DNA of 64,000 bases from Lotus japonicus (Eukaryota > Streptophyta > Magnoliopsida > Fabales > Fabaceae): contig NC_080041.1 in NCBI RefSeq assembly GCF_012489685.1, forward strand, positions 22,817,802-22,881,801. Direction: 5' to 3'. How positions within the stretch are numbered: the first letter of the stretch is position 1; every line of letters begins with the position of its first letter. A program made the translations under genes and the position numbers. The notes beneath the pieces were generated by a model. The model was not told where the DNA came from. It ran no database searches and saw only the letters and a program-made list of their open reading frames with translations. Of this stretch, positions 49,215-60,470 are shown piece by piece.

Positions 49215-49405
49215 AGATTAATGATCAAATTAGTCCATGAGTTTGTAAGTGGGTTTGATTTTAGTCCTTCTAAAAAAATAACGTTTAGTGGCGGTCATTT
49301 TTATAACTACTGGCGGTTTTTTACCGCAACTAAATGTCATTTTTCCTCAGATGAACTAAAATCAAACTCGCTTATAAACTCAATGACTAATCTGATCGTT
49401 AACCC
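49215..49405. mobile_element. Small Mutator-like MITE with 9-bp TSD
   Basis: The exact 9-bp TTATATGAA lies at 49206-49214 and 49406-49414. Terminal inverted repeats of about 50 bp begin AGATTAATGATCAAATTAG on the left and GGGTTAACGATCAGATTAG on the right (read inward). The 191-bp element lies about 430 bp upstream of the GST start and could affect its promoter. Confidence 0.8.
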
Positions 49406-49771
49406 TTATATGAATGATTTGTAAATATTAAAGGCATGCTTGATATGATATCAAACTCATAATTTTCCACTTCATTTCCACCTTTATTTTATATCTATTT
49501 TTGTATTCTCTTTCAACCATATCACACATCACTTTTTCTCTTATAACCAAAAAAATCATATCCTCACATATCATATATCATATTAATCCCTAAAGCAATG
49601 CTTCCTTGGGGAAAACAAAACCAATCCACAACCAGCTAAAAAGACATTTGACTAGATTTGAAAAAATCAACTAACTTCCCGATTGAAACACTATTCTATA
49701 TCCAAACTAAAAACTTGAGGATCAAGTTAAAGACATGTCAAAATCTATTTAAACCTGCCCTCAAGATTAAC

Positions 49772-49822
49772 ATGAACTGCATCATCAGTTTCTATCACAT
49801 AGACAAAACAACTACCGGGTAA
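49772..49822 (+). promoter_or_regulatory. Upstream ORF in the GST leader
   Basis: A 16-residue frame (MNCIISFYHIDKTTTG) ends 15 bases before the GST start. A TATA-like CTATTTAAA at about 49744 lies upstream, so the upstream ORF may or may not be in the transcript depending on the true start site. Confidence 0.35.
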
Positions 49823-49837
49823 TATTGGTCTAGAGCG

Positions 49838-51580
49838 ATGGCAGAGGAAAGCAAGGTGATCCTACACGGTATGTGGGCTAGCCCTTATGCCAAGAGGGTT
49901 GAATTAGCCCTTGAACTCAAGGGGGTACCCTACGAGTATGTGGAAGAAGACTTGGTAAACAAAAGTGAGTTACTTATCAAGCACAACCCTGTTCACAAGA
50001 AGGTTCCAGTTCTTGTTCATAATGGGAAGGCTATAGCTGAATCCCTTGTGATCCTAGAATATATTGACGAAACATGGAAAAATAGTCCGAAGCTGCTTCC
50101 TGATGATCCTTATAAGAGAGCCCAAGTGCGCTTCTGGTCTAAATTCATCCAGGAACAGGTAATTTACTAAGTTTCTTTTATTTTAACTTACTCAAGCATG
50201 TGCATCAGGGCATGTCTCGCTTCCATGATGTTAATTAATATTGGTATTAATAGCTTAAACTTTTACTTAGTGTATGTTTTGTTCTGCATCTCAAACGCGG
50301 ATCTGAGCTCAAACATGGATTTGAGTCTCAAATATGGATCTCCGATGCAAAAGAGAATAAGAGATGTTTGTGTACTCACATATGAGAATCAGATTTGAAA
50401 TGGTATCTGTGTGGCTTTGCATCCATAACAGGTTGAAGAAGAAGAAATAATAGAGAGAAAACTGATGAGAACTAATAACATTTTTTTTGTCCTTAGCTCT
50501 GATCAGATCAGAAAGGGGATTTGGGTGGCTGTGCTCCTCCCTTTTTTTGGCTTGTGATGCGTGGCTCTGATTCTCCTCTGTAGTCAAATTTAATATATTA
50601 AATTGGAAACATTTATAAATATAGTTGGATTCTAAGCTTAATATCTTAATTAAAGGGAAACATTTTGAATGTGTAATGAAACAAAATAGCAGTTCAACCA
50701 AAAAAAACAGCAGAAATCAAAAGACTGATTTTTGTGTGTTGAAATTCAAGTGTGGGTGATGAAGAGAGTGTTTGCATTGTTTTAGAAATCCCTGATCAAA
50801 GGCTTCTATTTGAATAAGCAACTGGGTGTTGCTTATAAATATTTGACTAGGATTATATTCCAAATTAGTATCCAAACACCCGAGCTAGAAGTTTCACATC
50901 GACTAAGAATAAGTTAATTAATTAAGGGCAACATGTGTAAAGACTCCTAAACTTAATTACTACCTTACAGGTTTTAGGTGAAGTGAAGTCTACTCACTAT
51001 TCTGGTTTTATATAGTACCATACTTTGATATGAATTATAGGAGTGACTTTACAAGAAGTCGGTTTCAAGTTGAAAGTTGAAACTACTTGCATTAGTTTTT
51101 CTGAACTTGAAGATAGTTGGTTAGCATTAGCACTCAAAACAAAGCGCTACTGTACGTTCTAATGCCTTGTTTATTTTTTCCGCTCTAATTTTATGGCAGA
51201 TATTAGAGAGCACATTTCAAGTACTCAAAACTGAGGGAGAAGCGCAACGGAAAGCCGTTGATGAAGTGTACGAAAAATTGTATGTGCTCGAAAACGGAAT
51301 GAAGGCGTTTTTCACAGACGGCAGCAATCCTGGCTTTGAGGAAAACAATGCTGGAATCCTAGACGTGGTGTTTTGTTCGTTATTTGGGGCATACAAGGCT
51401 CAGGAGGAAGTTCTCGGTCTGCAATTCATAGTGCCGGATAAATTTCCCGTGTTGTATTCTTGGCTGATCACCATTGTTGAGCTCGAAGCAGTGAAAAAGG
51501 TTGCTCCTCCACATGATAAAACAGTGGGTATTCTTCAACATTTTAGGCGCTATGCACTAAAATCTTCCACCGCAACCTGA
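49838..51580 (+). CDS. Tau-class glutathione S-transferase (two exons)
   Basis: Joining 49838-50158 to 51200-51580 (phase-0 GT-AG intron after residue 107) gives 233 residues, close to the usual size for tau-class GSTs. The N-terminal thioredoxin-like domain has the catalytic serine in [13 protein letters not shown] (Ser15), the cis-proline turn [11 protein letters not shown] and the glutathione-contact ES pair in [14 protein letters not shown]. The single intron just after FIQEQ is the standard tau-class position. The C-terminal helical domain ([13 protein letters not shown] onward) contains [14 protein letters not shown], the usual ALD-V/I...G motif in altered form, and ends [11 protein letters not shown]. 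These cytosolic enzymes conjugate glutathione to electrophiles, herbicides and stress products. All key residues are present, so it looks functional. The start is the first ATG, just before the family's V(I/L)LxGxWxSP. Confidence 0.93.
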
Positions 51581-52656
51581 TAATGTTGAAGTACAAGTGT
51601 GAATGAAAGAAGTCACACATTAAATGTATGAAGAAGTAGGGATTGAGCTGTTTATATGTGATTTGGACATCATCCAGATACATCCACTCTGACATATATA
51701 AGAGGCCTATTGTCGCATGCTTCCTCTATCTTGAACGTTGTTCCTTCATAATTGCTGATTTGAGTTTCTGTTATATCAGCATTTGAATGTTTGTTGCTAA
51801 GTTGTCTATTTAAATTTTTGTTGTATCAATGATTTGAATATCTAATGTAATAAGCTTAGGCTTATCTGTTTGGCCTATATATACTGTATATATAAGCATC
51901 AATAAAATCAATCCTTTGATCCTTTCTACCAGTCTAAGTTTCTTTATGGTATCAAGAGGCTTCTCTGCTTAACCATTTCCATTGTGTGGTTCAAGCTAAA
52001 GTGGCCAAGCTTTTTATTCCAAACTAATTTCTCATCTTTATAGCAGGTGTTAAAGTTGTTGGCCAATTAGTTTTACTCTCTCTTGGCTAACTCCATTTAT
52101 TGTAACTCACTCTCTATTAACTCTTCACAAACTCATAGCAGTTGTGATAGATTCATCATGGCAAATTCGTATACCGTTGCTCAGGCTAGGCAGAAGGTTC
52201 GCAACATCTGGAGCTAACTCTGGCCAAGGAGTCTTCTTTGATTTTTCCTGAGTCCTAGTGAACCATTGATGTTTTGATGAGAGCTAGGAGAGCTTGGATG
52301 CTTGCCAAGCAGCTTAGTATTGTCTTTGATGAGTCTGATAAAGAAGCTATTAAAGGTTTAACATAGCATCTTAAAGCTTGTCACCCTAGATTATACGGTG
52401 ATTCTTAGAGGATTATTATTTGGCCTTAGGTTTCGTCTGTGATGGCTTGTTGATTGTCCTTTGACTTATTTTCCTGTTTTCTTTTAGGTTATCTTTTTGT
52501 GGTAGGGAATTCTCTATACATTAATTATGAATCTGAGATTTTCTCTTGTTTCTTTGGGGTTTGCTCTTTAAAGTTGAGGGGTGTTTAGCATTCTTTAGGT
52601 TGATGCTAAATTTGTATTTCTTTGAGAGCCTGCTCTCAAGTCCTTCCGTTTAGTAA
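51581..52656 (+). other. GST 3' flank with copia-like remnant
   Basis: From about 51700 the sequence looks like a copia LTR end: a promoter-like TATATATACTGTATATATAAG, CAATAAAATCAATCC, then TGGTATCAAGAGGCTTC at 51948, close to the methionine-tRNA primer site (TGGTATCAGAG). It is followed by ATGGCAAATTCGTATACC at 52159, which soon meets stops. No 3' LTR was seen. The region ends at the left target duplication of the large MULE. Confidence 0.4.
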
Positions 52657-52665
52657 TTCAATCTT
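52657..52665. repeat. Left 9-bp target-site duplication of the large MULE
   Basis: TTCAATCTT, identical to 63950-63958. Confidence 0.92.
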
Positions 52666-53568
52666 GGTCCCTTCTGTGGTGCCTCCTCCCAGGCGCAGGT
52701 ATGGTGCCTCTGCCTATTTGGACCAGTAAGAATGTGGCATGTATTAAATGAGTTGACTTTTCTTTTTTTCTGAAATGAATTAAAATAATAGGAAATGATT
52801 TTCAGAAAATATGGTTTTATAAAAATAAAATATTTATTAATTTGCTAACAGGTCCCTCAGTTAATTAATTACCACAGTAAAAGTAATACCCTCATTTGAA
52901 TTGATATGACTATTGATGTTCCCTCTGTTTTGATAACTGATACACTTCCTAAAGCAGAACATTCCAGAGAAAGAGAAGTGTGAGAGACTGAGTGACGGAG
53001 ACGATGAGAGTGATCGACGGTGGAACGGCGGTGGAACGCGACGACGAGGACCGACGGTGGAACGCGACGACGTGAGAGAAGAAGGCGCCAGCGATCTTCG
53101 CGATTTCAACATCACGGTATGTTCTTCATCTTTTCTTTTCGTAGTTTTGATCTTCAAGTATTCTCTTCTGGGAGTTAGATCTTAATGAAAGAATGGTTTT
53201 TTTTCTCAGGGTTTGTGTTCTGATATCGTTCTCATATCTTTGTCTGAGTTAAAGTTTTGATGTTTTGATGTTTTGATGTCTACGGTTATTTTTCATAACT
53301 TGTAATTACAATGATTCCAAATAGGCTCTAGATTTGAAAATCAACCTTGTATATCACATGCATGTCATTCCCCTTTCTTTGTCTGCATTAAAGGTTTGAT
53401 TTTTATGTTATTTATGGTTTGTAGATTTGTTATGGAACCTTGTTTATCACATGAGTGTTCTTTTTTTGGTGGGATTGAACCATATTTTTATGTTGATATT
53501 GAATTTTAAACGTCTGTGTTCACATTCTTAATCTGTGCTTTGAACTGATTATTTGTGTTTTTGAAGAG

Positions 53569-54818
53569 ATGAGTCATACAAGTGCTTATGGCCCTTACAC
53601 ACCTGGTTTCAATAATGTGATAAAGTTAAACCTGGTAATTTTTAGCTCCTTCCATTTGTGTTGGTATAGTTATATGGTTTAAACATCAATTTTAATAAGT
53701 TTTATTGGAAAAACATTAGGATGACGTGGAAGTTCCATTAGAGTTTATTGCACAATACAAATCTATGCTGGGAAATCATGTTGTTGTTAGGGATCCTGTA
53801 GGGGGGGAGTTCACCTTTCAGTTGGTTGTTGGTAATAATGGAGGTTTGCTCATTGATGTTGTGGACAAGTTTGTAAAAAGGTATGATTTGAAACGAAATC
53901 ATTGGGTAGATTTCTCCTATTGTGGAAAGAACAAGTTTTCTATCAGGATATTTGATAGAATGATGAATCAAATAAGCTATGGTGCTGGCCCTTCTGTAAG
54001 GCAACCTGATGTTGGGAGTTCAGGTAAGAATGGTGAAGAGGTGGTTGTTTCTGATGTTGGTGATAAGGATGAAGTTGGTGGGGAAGTTGTAGTGGCTGAT
54101 GTCGGTGGTAAGGTTGAAGTTGGTGGGGAAGTTGCAGTTCCAGTGGCTGATATTGGTGATAAGGATGAAGATGGTGTGGAAGTTCCAGTTCCAGTGGCTG
54201 ATGTTGGTGGGGAGATTCCAGTAGCTGATGTTGGTGGGCAGTTTATGGATGTGGATAACATTGAAGAGAATGATGTAATTATGATATCAAGTGATGATGA
54301 GGAGGATGATGGAATCGTGCAATTAAGTGATGAGGAGGAGGATGATGGAATTATGCAATTGAGTGATGGTGAGGAGGATGATGGTGTGGAGAGGGTTATT
54401 CATAATTTTGATAAGGTCATTAGCAGCTCTGATTCTGGTGGAGGCCAGACAATGGTAAGTACTTGTTTTTAAATTGTAGTGCTACTTGTTTTTAAAATTT
54501 CATTTGCTGTATGTGATATCTTACAATCTAATACAATGTTTATTTTTTTATTTTCAGGCATTGCCTAAGTTGTATGTGGTGAATCATATTAGGGCAAACT
54601 GGGAGAATATCGTTCTACAAACCCCTAGGGGTAGAACTTATAGTTGTCTGCTGAAAAGAAGGAATCCAAGGAAGATTGATACTCCAATCCACATTGCAAA
54701 GGATTGGTATCAATATGTGAAGGATCATGAGTTGAAGTATAGGGATGTTGTGCACTTTAGGCCAGTTAGCACTCACAACAATTTGGTTAATGTTACCATT
54801 ACCCGTGGGCAGCCGTAG
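53569..54818 (+). CDS. Two-domain B3-like DNA-binding protein of the MULE
   Basis: Exons 53569-53634, 53720-54454 and 54558-54818 join in phase 0 at GT-AG introns to give 353 residues. Residues about 24-110 form a first B3-like fold: VPLEFIAQYKSMLGNHVVVR, a strand-rich core, then HWVDFSYCGKNKFSIRIFD. Residues about 120-190 are degenerate (V)ADVGG(E/K/D)-type repeats, followed by three acidic QLSDEEEDDG-like units. The last 85 residues are a clearer B3 domain: NIVLQTPRGRTYSCLL, IHIAKDWYQYVKDHELKYRD, VVHFRPV, NLVNVTI. Two B3 domains split by an acidic linker recall plant REM-type proteins. It presumably binds DNA in the nucleus. A possible untranslated first exon ends at about 53117 before GTATGT. 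No lesions were found. The start ATG at 53569 gives an unbroken frame across all junctions. Confidence 0.78.
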
Positions 54819-55048
54819 TGAGTTTGATGTTTTGTTGATTTCCTATTAATGTTTTCAGTTTGGACCTTGTATGTTTTGCCTTTGTTTTGTGCAACTTTTG
54901 GACTGGCTTGATGCCCCTGGCTTGTTAGACCTTTTTGGATATGTTTTGTGCAACTTGGTGTTTTATGGATCTTAGTTAATCAATGACTTTATATGTTATT
55001 AAGGTTTCAATTATTTACTTATTAGTATATTTATGTAGTGTATAATAT

Positions 55049-55551
55049 ATGGCATCTCAATCATTCTCTTCGACACAAAGAAGAAATGGGATTGCTGATG
55101 GAAGGCTTTGTACTTGCGGCCTTACCCCAGCCCTAAAGACTTCATGGTCTAGTAGTAATTATGGACGAAGATATTTTCAATGTCCTTTGAAGGTAAATAG
55201 GGAGTTTTTGTTATGTATTCAGTTGACAACAAGGAATTTATAACTTATGAACTTAAATATACGCAGGCTTGTGGGTATTATGATTGGCTTGATCCCCCTG
55301 TGCATGGGCAAGTTGTTGAAGCCCCCATGACTGCTGCTGTGACTCCTGGTAAAGTTGTTCAAGCCCCCATGACTGCTGCTGTGACTCCTGGTCAAGTTGA
55401 TGATTGCTTTGAAGGATTAAAGAGGGCAGAAGCTTTGATCTCTGACTACAAGAGAAGGGAACAAATGTATTTCATCGTTGTTGTTGTCTCTTTGGTAGTT
55501 GTTGTGCTACTTATTTTGTTTAAGTGGTTTACACAAGCTTTGGATATGTAA
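55049..55551 (+). CDS. GRF-type zinc-finger protein with C-terminal membrane segment
   Basis: Joining 55049-55192 to 55267-55551 (phase-0 GT-AG intron) gives 142 residues. The finger spans about residues 21-60: CTCG, then TSWSSSNYGRRYFQCP, then across the junction ACGYYDWLDP. This matches the GRF zinc finger (CxCG...TxxNxGRxFxxCP...CxxFxWxD). Next come two direct repeats APMTAAVTPG(K/Q)V, a charged coiled segment (FEGLKRAEALISDYKRREQ) and one strongly hydrophobic helix (MYFIVVVVSLVVVVLLILF) near the C-terminus, so it is probably tail-anchored. GRF fingers bind single-stranded nucleic acid in larger proteins. Small plant GRF proteins with a membrane tail are common, with no known role. The gene lies about 230 bases after the B3 gene in the same direction. 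No breaks were found. Confidence 0.82.
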
Positions 55552-56281
55552 AACCTTTTATGAGAAGTGGTCACATGTATGTGTACTCTTTTTGAATTAT
55601 TAACTCTTTTATGAGAAGTGCTCACATGAGTCCTCTTTTTAAAATATTAACTTATCTAAATTTACATTTTTTAGTCTACATAGTAATTTAATTAAACTGT
55701 GTAAGTAGATGATGAGAAACCTCCAAAAATGACTATGATAAAACTATGACAAAAGAGCATACAAAAGAACCAAGAACATTTGCTATATTAAGTGAAAACT
55801 GGTCCAAATAAAATAGTGAGTAAATAGTGCTCTTGTCAAACTTGACTATGATTTACTATGACAAAAGATGTTACTATCGCTATGAAACATGTTTTCAACT
55901 GTTTTTAAGTGAAAATGGGTCCAAATAAGGTTGCTCTTGTCTAAGTTAGGTTGATCTTTCTATTGCTATGAATCATGTTTCTATTTTCAATAGAAAATGG
56001 TCCAAATATAATACTAAGTTGCGCACTTGTGTTCTTGTTTAAGCTATAACTATTATTGCATTTGAAGAAAACATGATCTAATAAACATGATATAAGACAA
56101 CCAACGCATAAAAATTTATAAAAGCAAAATTTGGCAACTAGTGCCTTAACCTGATCAACAAAATTTGGCAACAACAAGTGCCCTGAAAAAGGATTCAATG
56201 CGTCCACGCTTGCGCATACACAAAGATAAATCACGGAATAAAAAACATAGATTGTGTCTAACAATAACCAAGATTACAAAA
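55552..56281. other. Convergent 3' intergenic region within the MULE
   Basis: The plus-strand GRF gene and the minus-strand protease gene end toward each other across 730 bases of AT-rich sequence. Short duplicated words occur (TTTTATGAGAAGTG(G/C)TCACATG twice near 55557 and 55607, and TGGTCCAAATA-type words three or more times). No gene was seen. Confidence 0.5.
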
Positions 56282-58637
56282 TCAGCAAGTTTTTGGCACC
56301 CCTTTCTTCTTGTTTCCAGCTTCTGATATCCTGTTGTTGTACACCAATGATTTTGATAGCATAACTCCTTGAAGCAAATTATGTGAATGGAGAACAAGGT
56401 CCACAGCAAGTTTCAATCTTGTGAAGTTATCAACCTCTATCTTGTATCCATTTATCCCCATCTGGTTCATCCAAGTTGCAACAAAAACTCCACAGTCGTT
56501 TCTACATGACAGTAAACAATTTTCAATCAGTAAGTTAGATGGTTTCAAAAGTATAAAAGAATTAAATTGTTATATGTAACTTACGAATCTTTCTTTTGAA
56601 CCATAAGCCCTTCTGGGATAACCATTTTGAATTCAGACACAATAGGCTTAGGGCTATCATCGATGAGATAAAATGACTGGTCTTGCAGAAGTTCTTCCAA
56701 ATAAATACACTACGAGCAACAAGTTTTCTGTTAGTAACAAAATTAATAACACAAATCATGGAATTCAAAAAGTAAATTAATTATAAGGTTATACCAGTAG
56801 TTTGGTACGCCTAATTCTGGCAAGCATCCTGCCTTCTTTCGGATAGCTGTCAAGATACACTACTTGCTCATTCTTAAAGTCCAGGACTATAAGGTACCAG
56901 TGCTTATTGTCGTCGTTAACAGGAACAAATATCTGGCAGAAAGCAACCATGTAGATAAAGCTCAAACAAGCTACATTTTGAATGAAATAATATGTTACAC
57001 AATTATTGAGTTACCTTTTCAAGAAGGTCTACTTTCCCCATGAAATTTGCCTTAATTAAAATCTTCATAGAATTAGGGTTTGTAGTCCATGACAATATAG
57101 CTTGCTACAGTGGAAAAGAACAACTTCAGTGAACTTTATATTTCATTTTAATTAAACAGAACTTGCCATTAAGAATGAGCAGATGATATTACCGAAACAT
57201 TTGTTGGGAAAAACCATATGGGTGGATTTTGATTAAAAGACCTCTCCTTCTTGGTCAACAAGCAAGCGAGCAAATTAAGCAAATCCGTCACCAACTCTCC
57301 TTTTGGTTTCAGGCACTGCAACACACCACGGGTTCCATCCGAGAAAGGGATTTCAGGCTTCACCAAGGCCTCTTTCCTGCAATGAACATAACATGCATAT
57401 TAAATTAGCTCTTCTACTGAGTATCAAAAAATAATTTAACTACGTAAATAAAAACTCAAACATTTTACCAAGCCATGTCCTCTTTATTGGCCTTCTTAAA
57501 GATATAAGATGCCACAGCCGTCTCAGCATAAGATAGTTGGAATGTGTTCTCATTCTTGAATATCTTGTTCAGGAACTACAAGATACACATGTATGACAGT
57601 CAATTTAACAAGTAAAGTTCTTAATTAATGGGTCAAAATTTTGAAAAAACATAACTTACCGGTGGAACATAATGAGGGGTAACTAATTTCAGGTTTTTGG
57701 GGGATTGAAAGTCAGCATTGGTAATTTGGTTTCCTGGATTTGTGTCCTGTGACGTAACAGGTGGGCTGAAAAGCTTCCTAACAAGTGAACTGTGATTTTC
57801 TGTAGATGTTGGTGCGATCTCAACGGTTTCAGTTTGGATTTCAGTATTTGGTGTTGGTAGGTCAGCAATAGGTGTTGGGAGTTCAACCGTTGGTACAACA
57901 AACTTTTGCATGATTTTCTCTATCGCTTTAGGTATTGGTTCAACTGATGAAGATGGATCTAACTGTGCTCCTTTTGTGGGAAGAATCTGGACACATTTGG
58001 ACTTTATCATTGTCTGTGTCAACCACCCAATACTCGCCATAATAGCTTCCATGTTTGCCTCCAACGTATTAAATTTCTCTTCATTAACCACTCCCTGCAT
58101 TGTAAAATATAAAAAAAAAAAAAAATTAAACCTTGGCTATAGGTTTCACAGCTGTAATTTAAGCAGGGATTCAAGGGTTTCCTAATTTGAATCCATTATA
58201 TCAAGTTTAATTTGGCATACTACTATGGTAAGCAAGGGAATAAGATACGGAAAATTCAACTGAAGCAATTTAAGCGATTTAAGTGAAAAGTAATTCATTT
58301 TACTTCAAAACATACCTTTTTTTTCTTGTCATCTTCTTGTTGATCACCATAATATGGAAGATTCATGTTCAGCTGCAGCCCAGAATCTTGATTACTGCAA
58401 ATAAGATATGAATGTCAAAAACCTACGAAACCTAATAAATAAACACGACAGAACAGAAACATAGTTTTAGATGAGTAACACTGATTACCTCGAAGATATG
58501 AGTACCAAAGAAGGGTTAGCGTTCTGATTTGGAACGGTGAAATCCAAGCCCGACGAATTGACGGAGATGCAATCCACTTCTCGACGATTTCGCTTCCGGT
58601 GGCTTCGTCGAACAACTAGGGCTCCTTTCGTTTTCAT
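56282..58637 (-). CDS. Ulp1-type (C48) cysteine protease of the MULE, nine exons
   Basis: Exons on the minus strand are 58637-58489, 58394-58316, 58094-57660, 57575-57469, 57376-57193, 57104-57015, 56932-56795, 56709-56585 and 56501-56282. All have GT-AG borders and join without a frame break to give 508 residues. The N-terminus is basic (KTKGALVVRRSHRKRNRRE, likely nuclear) and is followed by a Pro/Thr-rich region. The C-terminal protease domain shows the His of DDNKHWYLIV, the Asp of YLDSYP and the Cys of NDCGVFVATWM, the triad of SUMO/ubiquitin-like proteases. The oxyanion Gln, normally six residues before Cys, reads Lys here (VQKKDSNDCG), with a Gln one position earlier, so activity is uncertain. 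Ulp1-like genes are known passengers of plant MULEs. A TATAAAA lies on the minus strand at about 58725-58719. ATG 58637 was preferred over 58707 because the latter frame stops before joining exon 2. Confidence 0.88.
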
Positions 58638-59069
58638 GGTAGACATCAATCAGATGATTTTGGACCGTAAATCTTCCACTGCTTGTTAGACTCTGAATCC
58701 CATTCATAATTGAAGCAATTTTATAGTACTAGGGGGAATTGATTGAAACCCTAAACCCCTTTACGAGTTTTGAGGCTGGAAGCTCAAACAACAAAGCTGC
58801 AATCAATTTTCCTCATTACTCCCCCTCTCATAACCCTATCAAGCATGCGGCCTCTCCATATTCCAATTTTGGAGCCACCTAAAGTGCTTAACTTCACCAT
58901 CTCCTCACCTTCCATTTTCGAAGCTTTATGGCACCATGGTTAGGAAGTTAAATGTTTTTTAATTTTTTATATTTAACTTATTTTAGAAATAATATTTATA
59001 AATAGGTATAAAAATTATTTATTAACATTATTTATTAATAAATACTATATAAATAATATTTAATGGTAC

Positions 59070-59765
59070 AACCTTAAGTTTGACTTAATATGGAGAGCGG
59101 CGGAGCAATAAGAGTCTTGGCAAAGCTTAGGACAGATAAAGACCTAATATGAAGCTTTGGTCTTACTTAAGCTTTAAGTATGACCTAATATGGAGAGCGG
59201 CGGAGCAATAAGAGTCTCGGCAAAGCTTAGGACGGATAAAGACCTAATATGAAGCTTCGGTCTTACTTAAGCTTTAAGTTTGACCTAATATGGAGAGCGG
59301 CGGAGCAATAAGAGTCTCGGCAAAGCTTAGGACGGATAAAGACCTAATATGAAGCTTCGGTCTTACTTAAGCTTTAAGTTTGACCTAATATGGAGAGCGG
59401 CGGAGCAATAAGAGTCTCGGCAAAGCTTAGGACGGATAAAGACCTAATATGAAGCTTCGGTCTTACTTAAGCTTTAAGTATGACCTAATATGGAGAGCGG
59501 CGGAGCAATAAGAGTCTCGGCAAAGCTTAGGACGGATAAAGACCTAATATGAAGCTTCGGTCTTACTTAAGCTTTAAGTATGACCTAATATGGAGAGCGG
59601 CGGAGCAATAAGAGTCTCGGCAAAGGTTAGGACGGATAAAGACCTAATATGAAGCTTCGGTCTTACTTAAGCTTTAAGTTTGACCTAATATGGAGAGCGG
59701 CGGAGCAATAAGAGTCTCGGCAAAGCTTAGGACGGATAAAGACCTAATATGAAGCTTCGCACGAG
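59070..59765. repeat. Seven-copy 100-bp tandem array
   Basis: TGGAGAGCGGCGGAGCAATA recurs at 59091, 59191, 59291, 59391, 59491, 59591 and 59691, exactly 100 bases apart and nearly identical. Copy 1 is the most divergent, and only a few positions vary among the rest (such as AAGTA/AAGTT). Each unit contains AAGCTTCGGTCTTACTTAAG, with facing AAGCTT/CTTAAG words. It is GC-richer than its surroundings and lies between the protease promoter and the transposase 3' end. Confidence 0.95.
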
Positions 59766-59849
59766 CTTAAGTTTAAGTTTATTAATCTTAACTCAATTAA
59801 ATACTCGCATTAACTAAATTAAATATTTATGTTTACAGTTTCATATCAA

Positions 59850-60095
59850 TAATTACTTCTAGCTTAGTGGTTTGTAGCATTCTATATTTCCCACATGTCC
59901 TAGGTTCGAATACTCCTATAATCAGTTTTTAATTATTTTTTTATTTGGTTATCCACTCAATAGCAACCAAACCGCATTAACCGTATTAAATATACTATTT
60001 AACTGTTTCTTACTAATAATGAGTGGTATCCCAGTGGTAAATATCCTCCTGTTGGTTCTACATGTCCCTGGTTCAAATCTCATGTTCTTCTTTTT
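59850..60095 (+). repeat. Two tRNA-like (SINE-type) A/B-box segments
   Basis: TAGCTTAGTGG (59860-59870) is followed about 32 bases later by GGTTCGAATACTC (59903-59915). A second set, ATCCCAGTGG (60028-60037) and GGTTCAAATCTC (60070-60081), lies downstream. The boxes and spacing resemble internal pol III promoters of tRNA-derived SINEs. No full tRNA cloverleaf can be drawn, so these are not tRNA genes. Confidence 0.4.
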
Positions 60096-60470
60096 TTAAC
60101 CCATTTTGTACAGATTATTGCAAACAAACTATAACATTGGTCTTTTTTATACAAGTACTGGATTGCATAAATATGGCACAAAGATGGTACCTGAAATATT
60201 TTAAACTAAGCATTGTCCAAATATGAAAGAACTCAAAAACTATGAATTAATAATTCGGCAATAAAATTCATTGGTCCAACATTCAATCATAATAAGTTCA
60301 AGACTTCATAAACAAAAAATACTTCAAAATCAGCCAGGACTTCAATAACATAGCCATATTAGTTCCCAGCAAAAATTACATGAAAAAAAACAGGTCCATT
60401 AATGGTTTAAGCAACACAATGCAATAGCAATTCCAAGCAAAATTCAGAGCCACATCCAATATTCAGTCTT

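Noticed and set aside
53977..54261. Thr/Ser/Pro-rich minus-strand frame
   Set aside because: Antisense of the ADVGG repeats of the B3-like gene.
58516..58707. Alternative start frame for the protease gene (63 codons)
   Set aside because: It stops before the exon 1 donor. Only the frame from 58637 joins exon 2 correctly.
59070..59765. CRISPR-like array
   Set aside because: The 100-bp units are contiguous with no unique spacers, and this is plant nuclear DNA. It is a tandem repeat.
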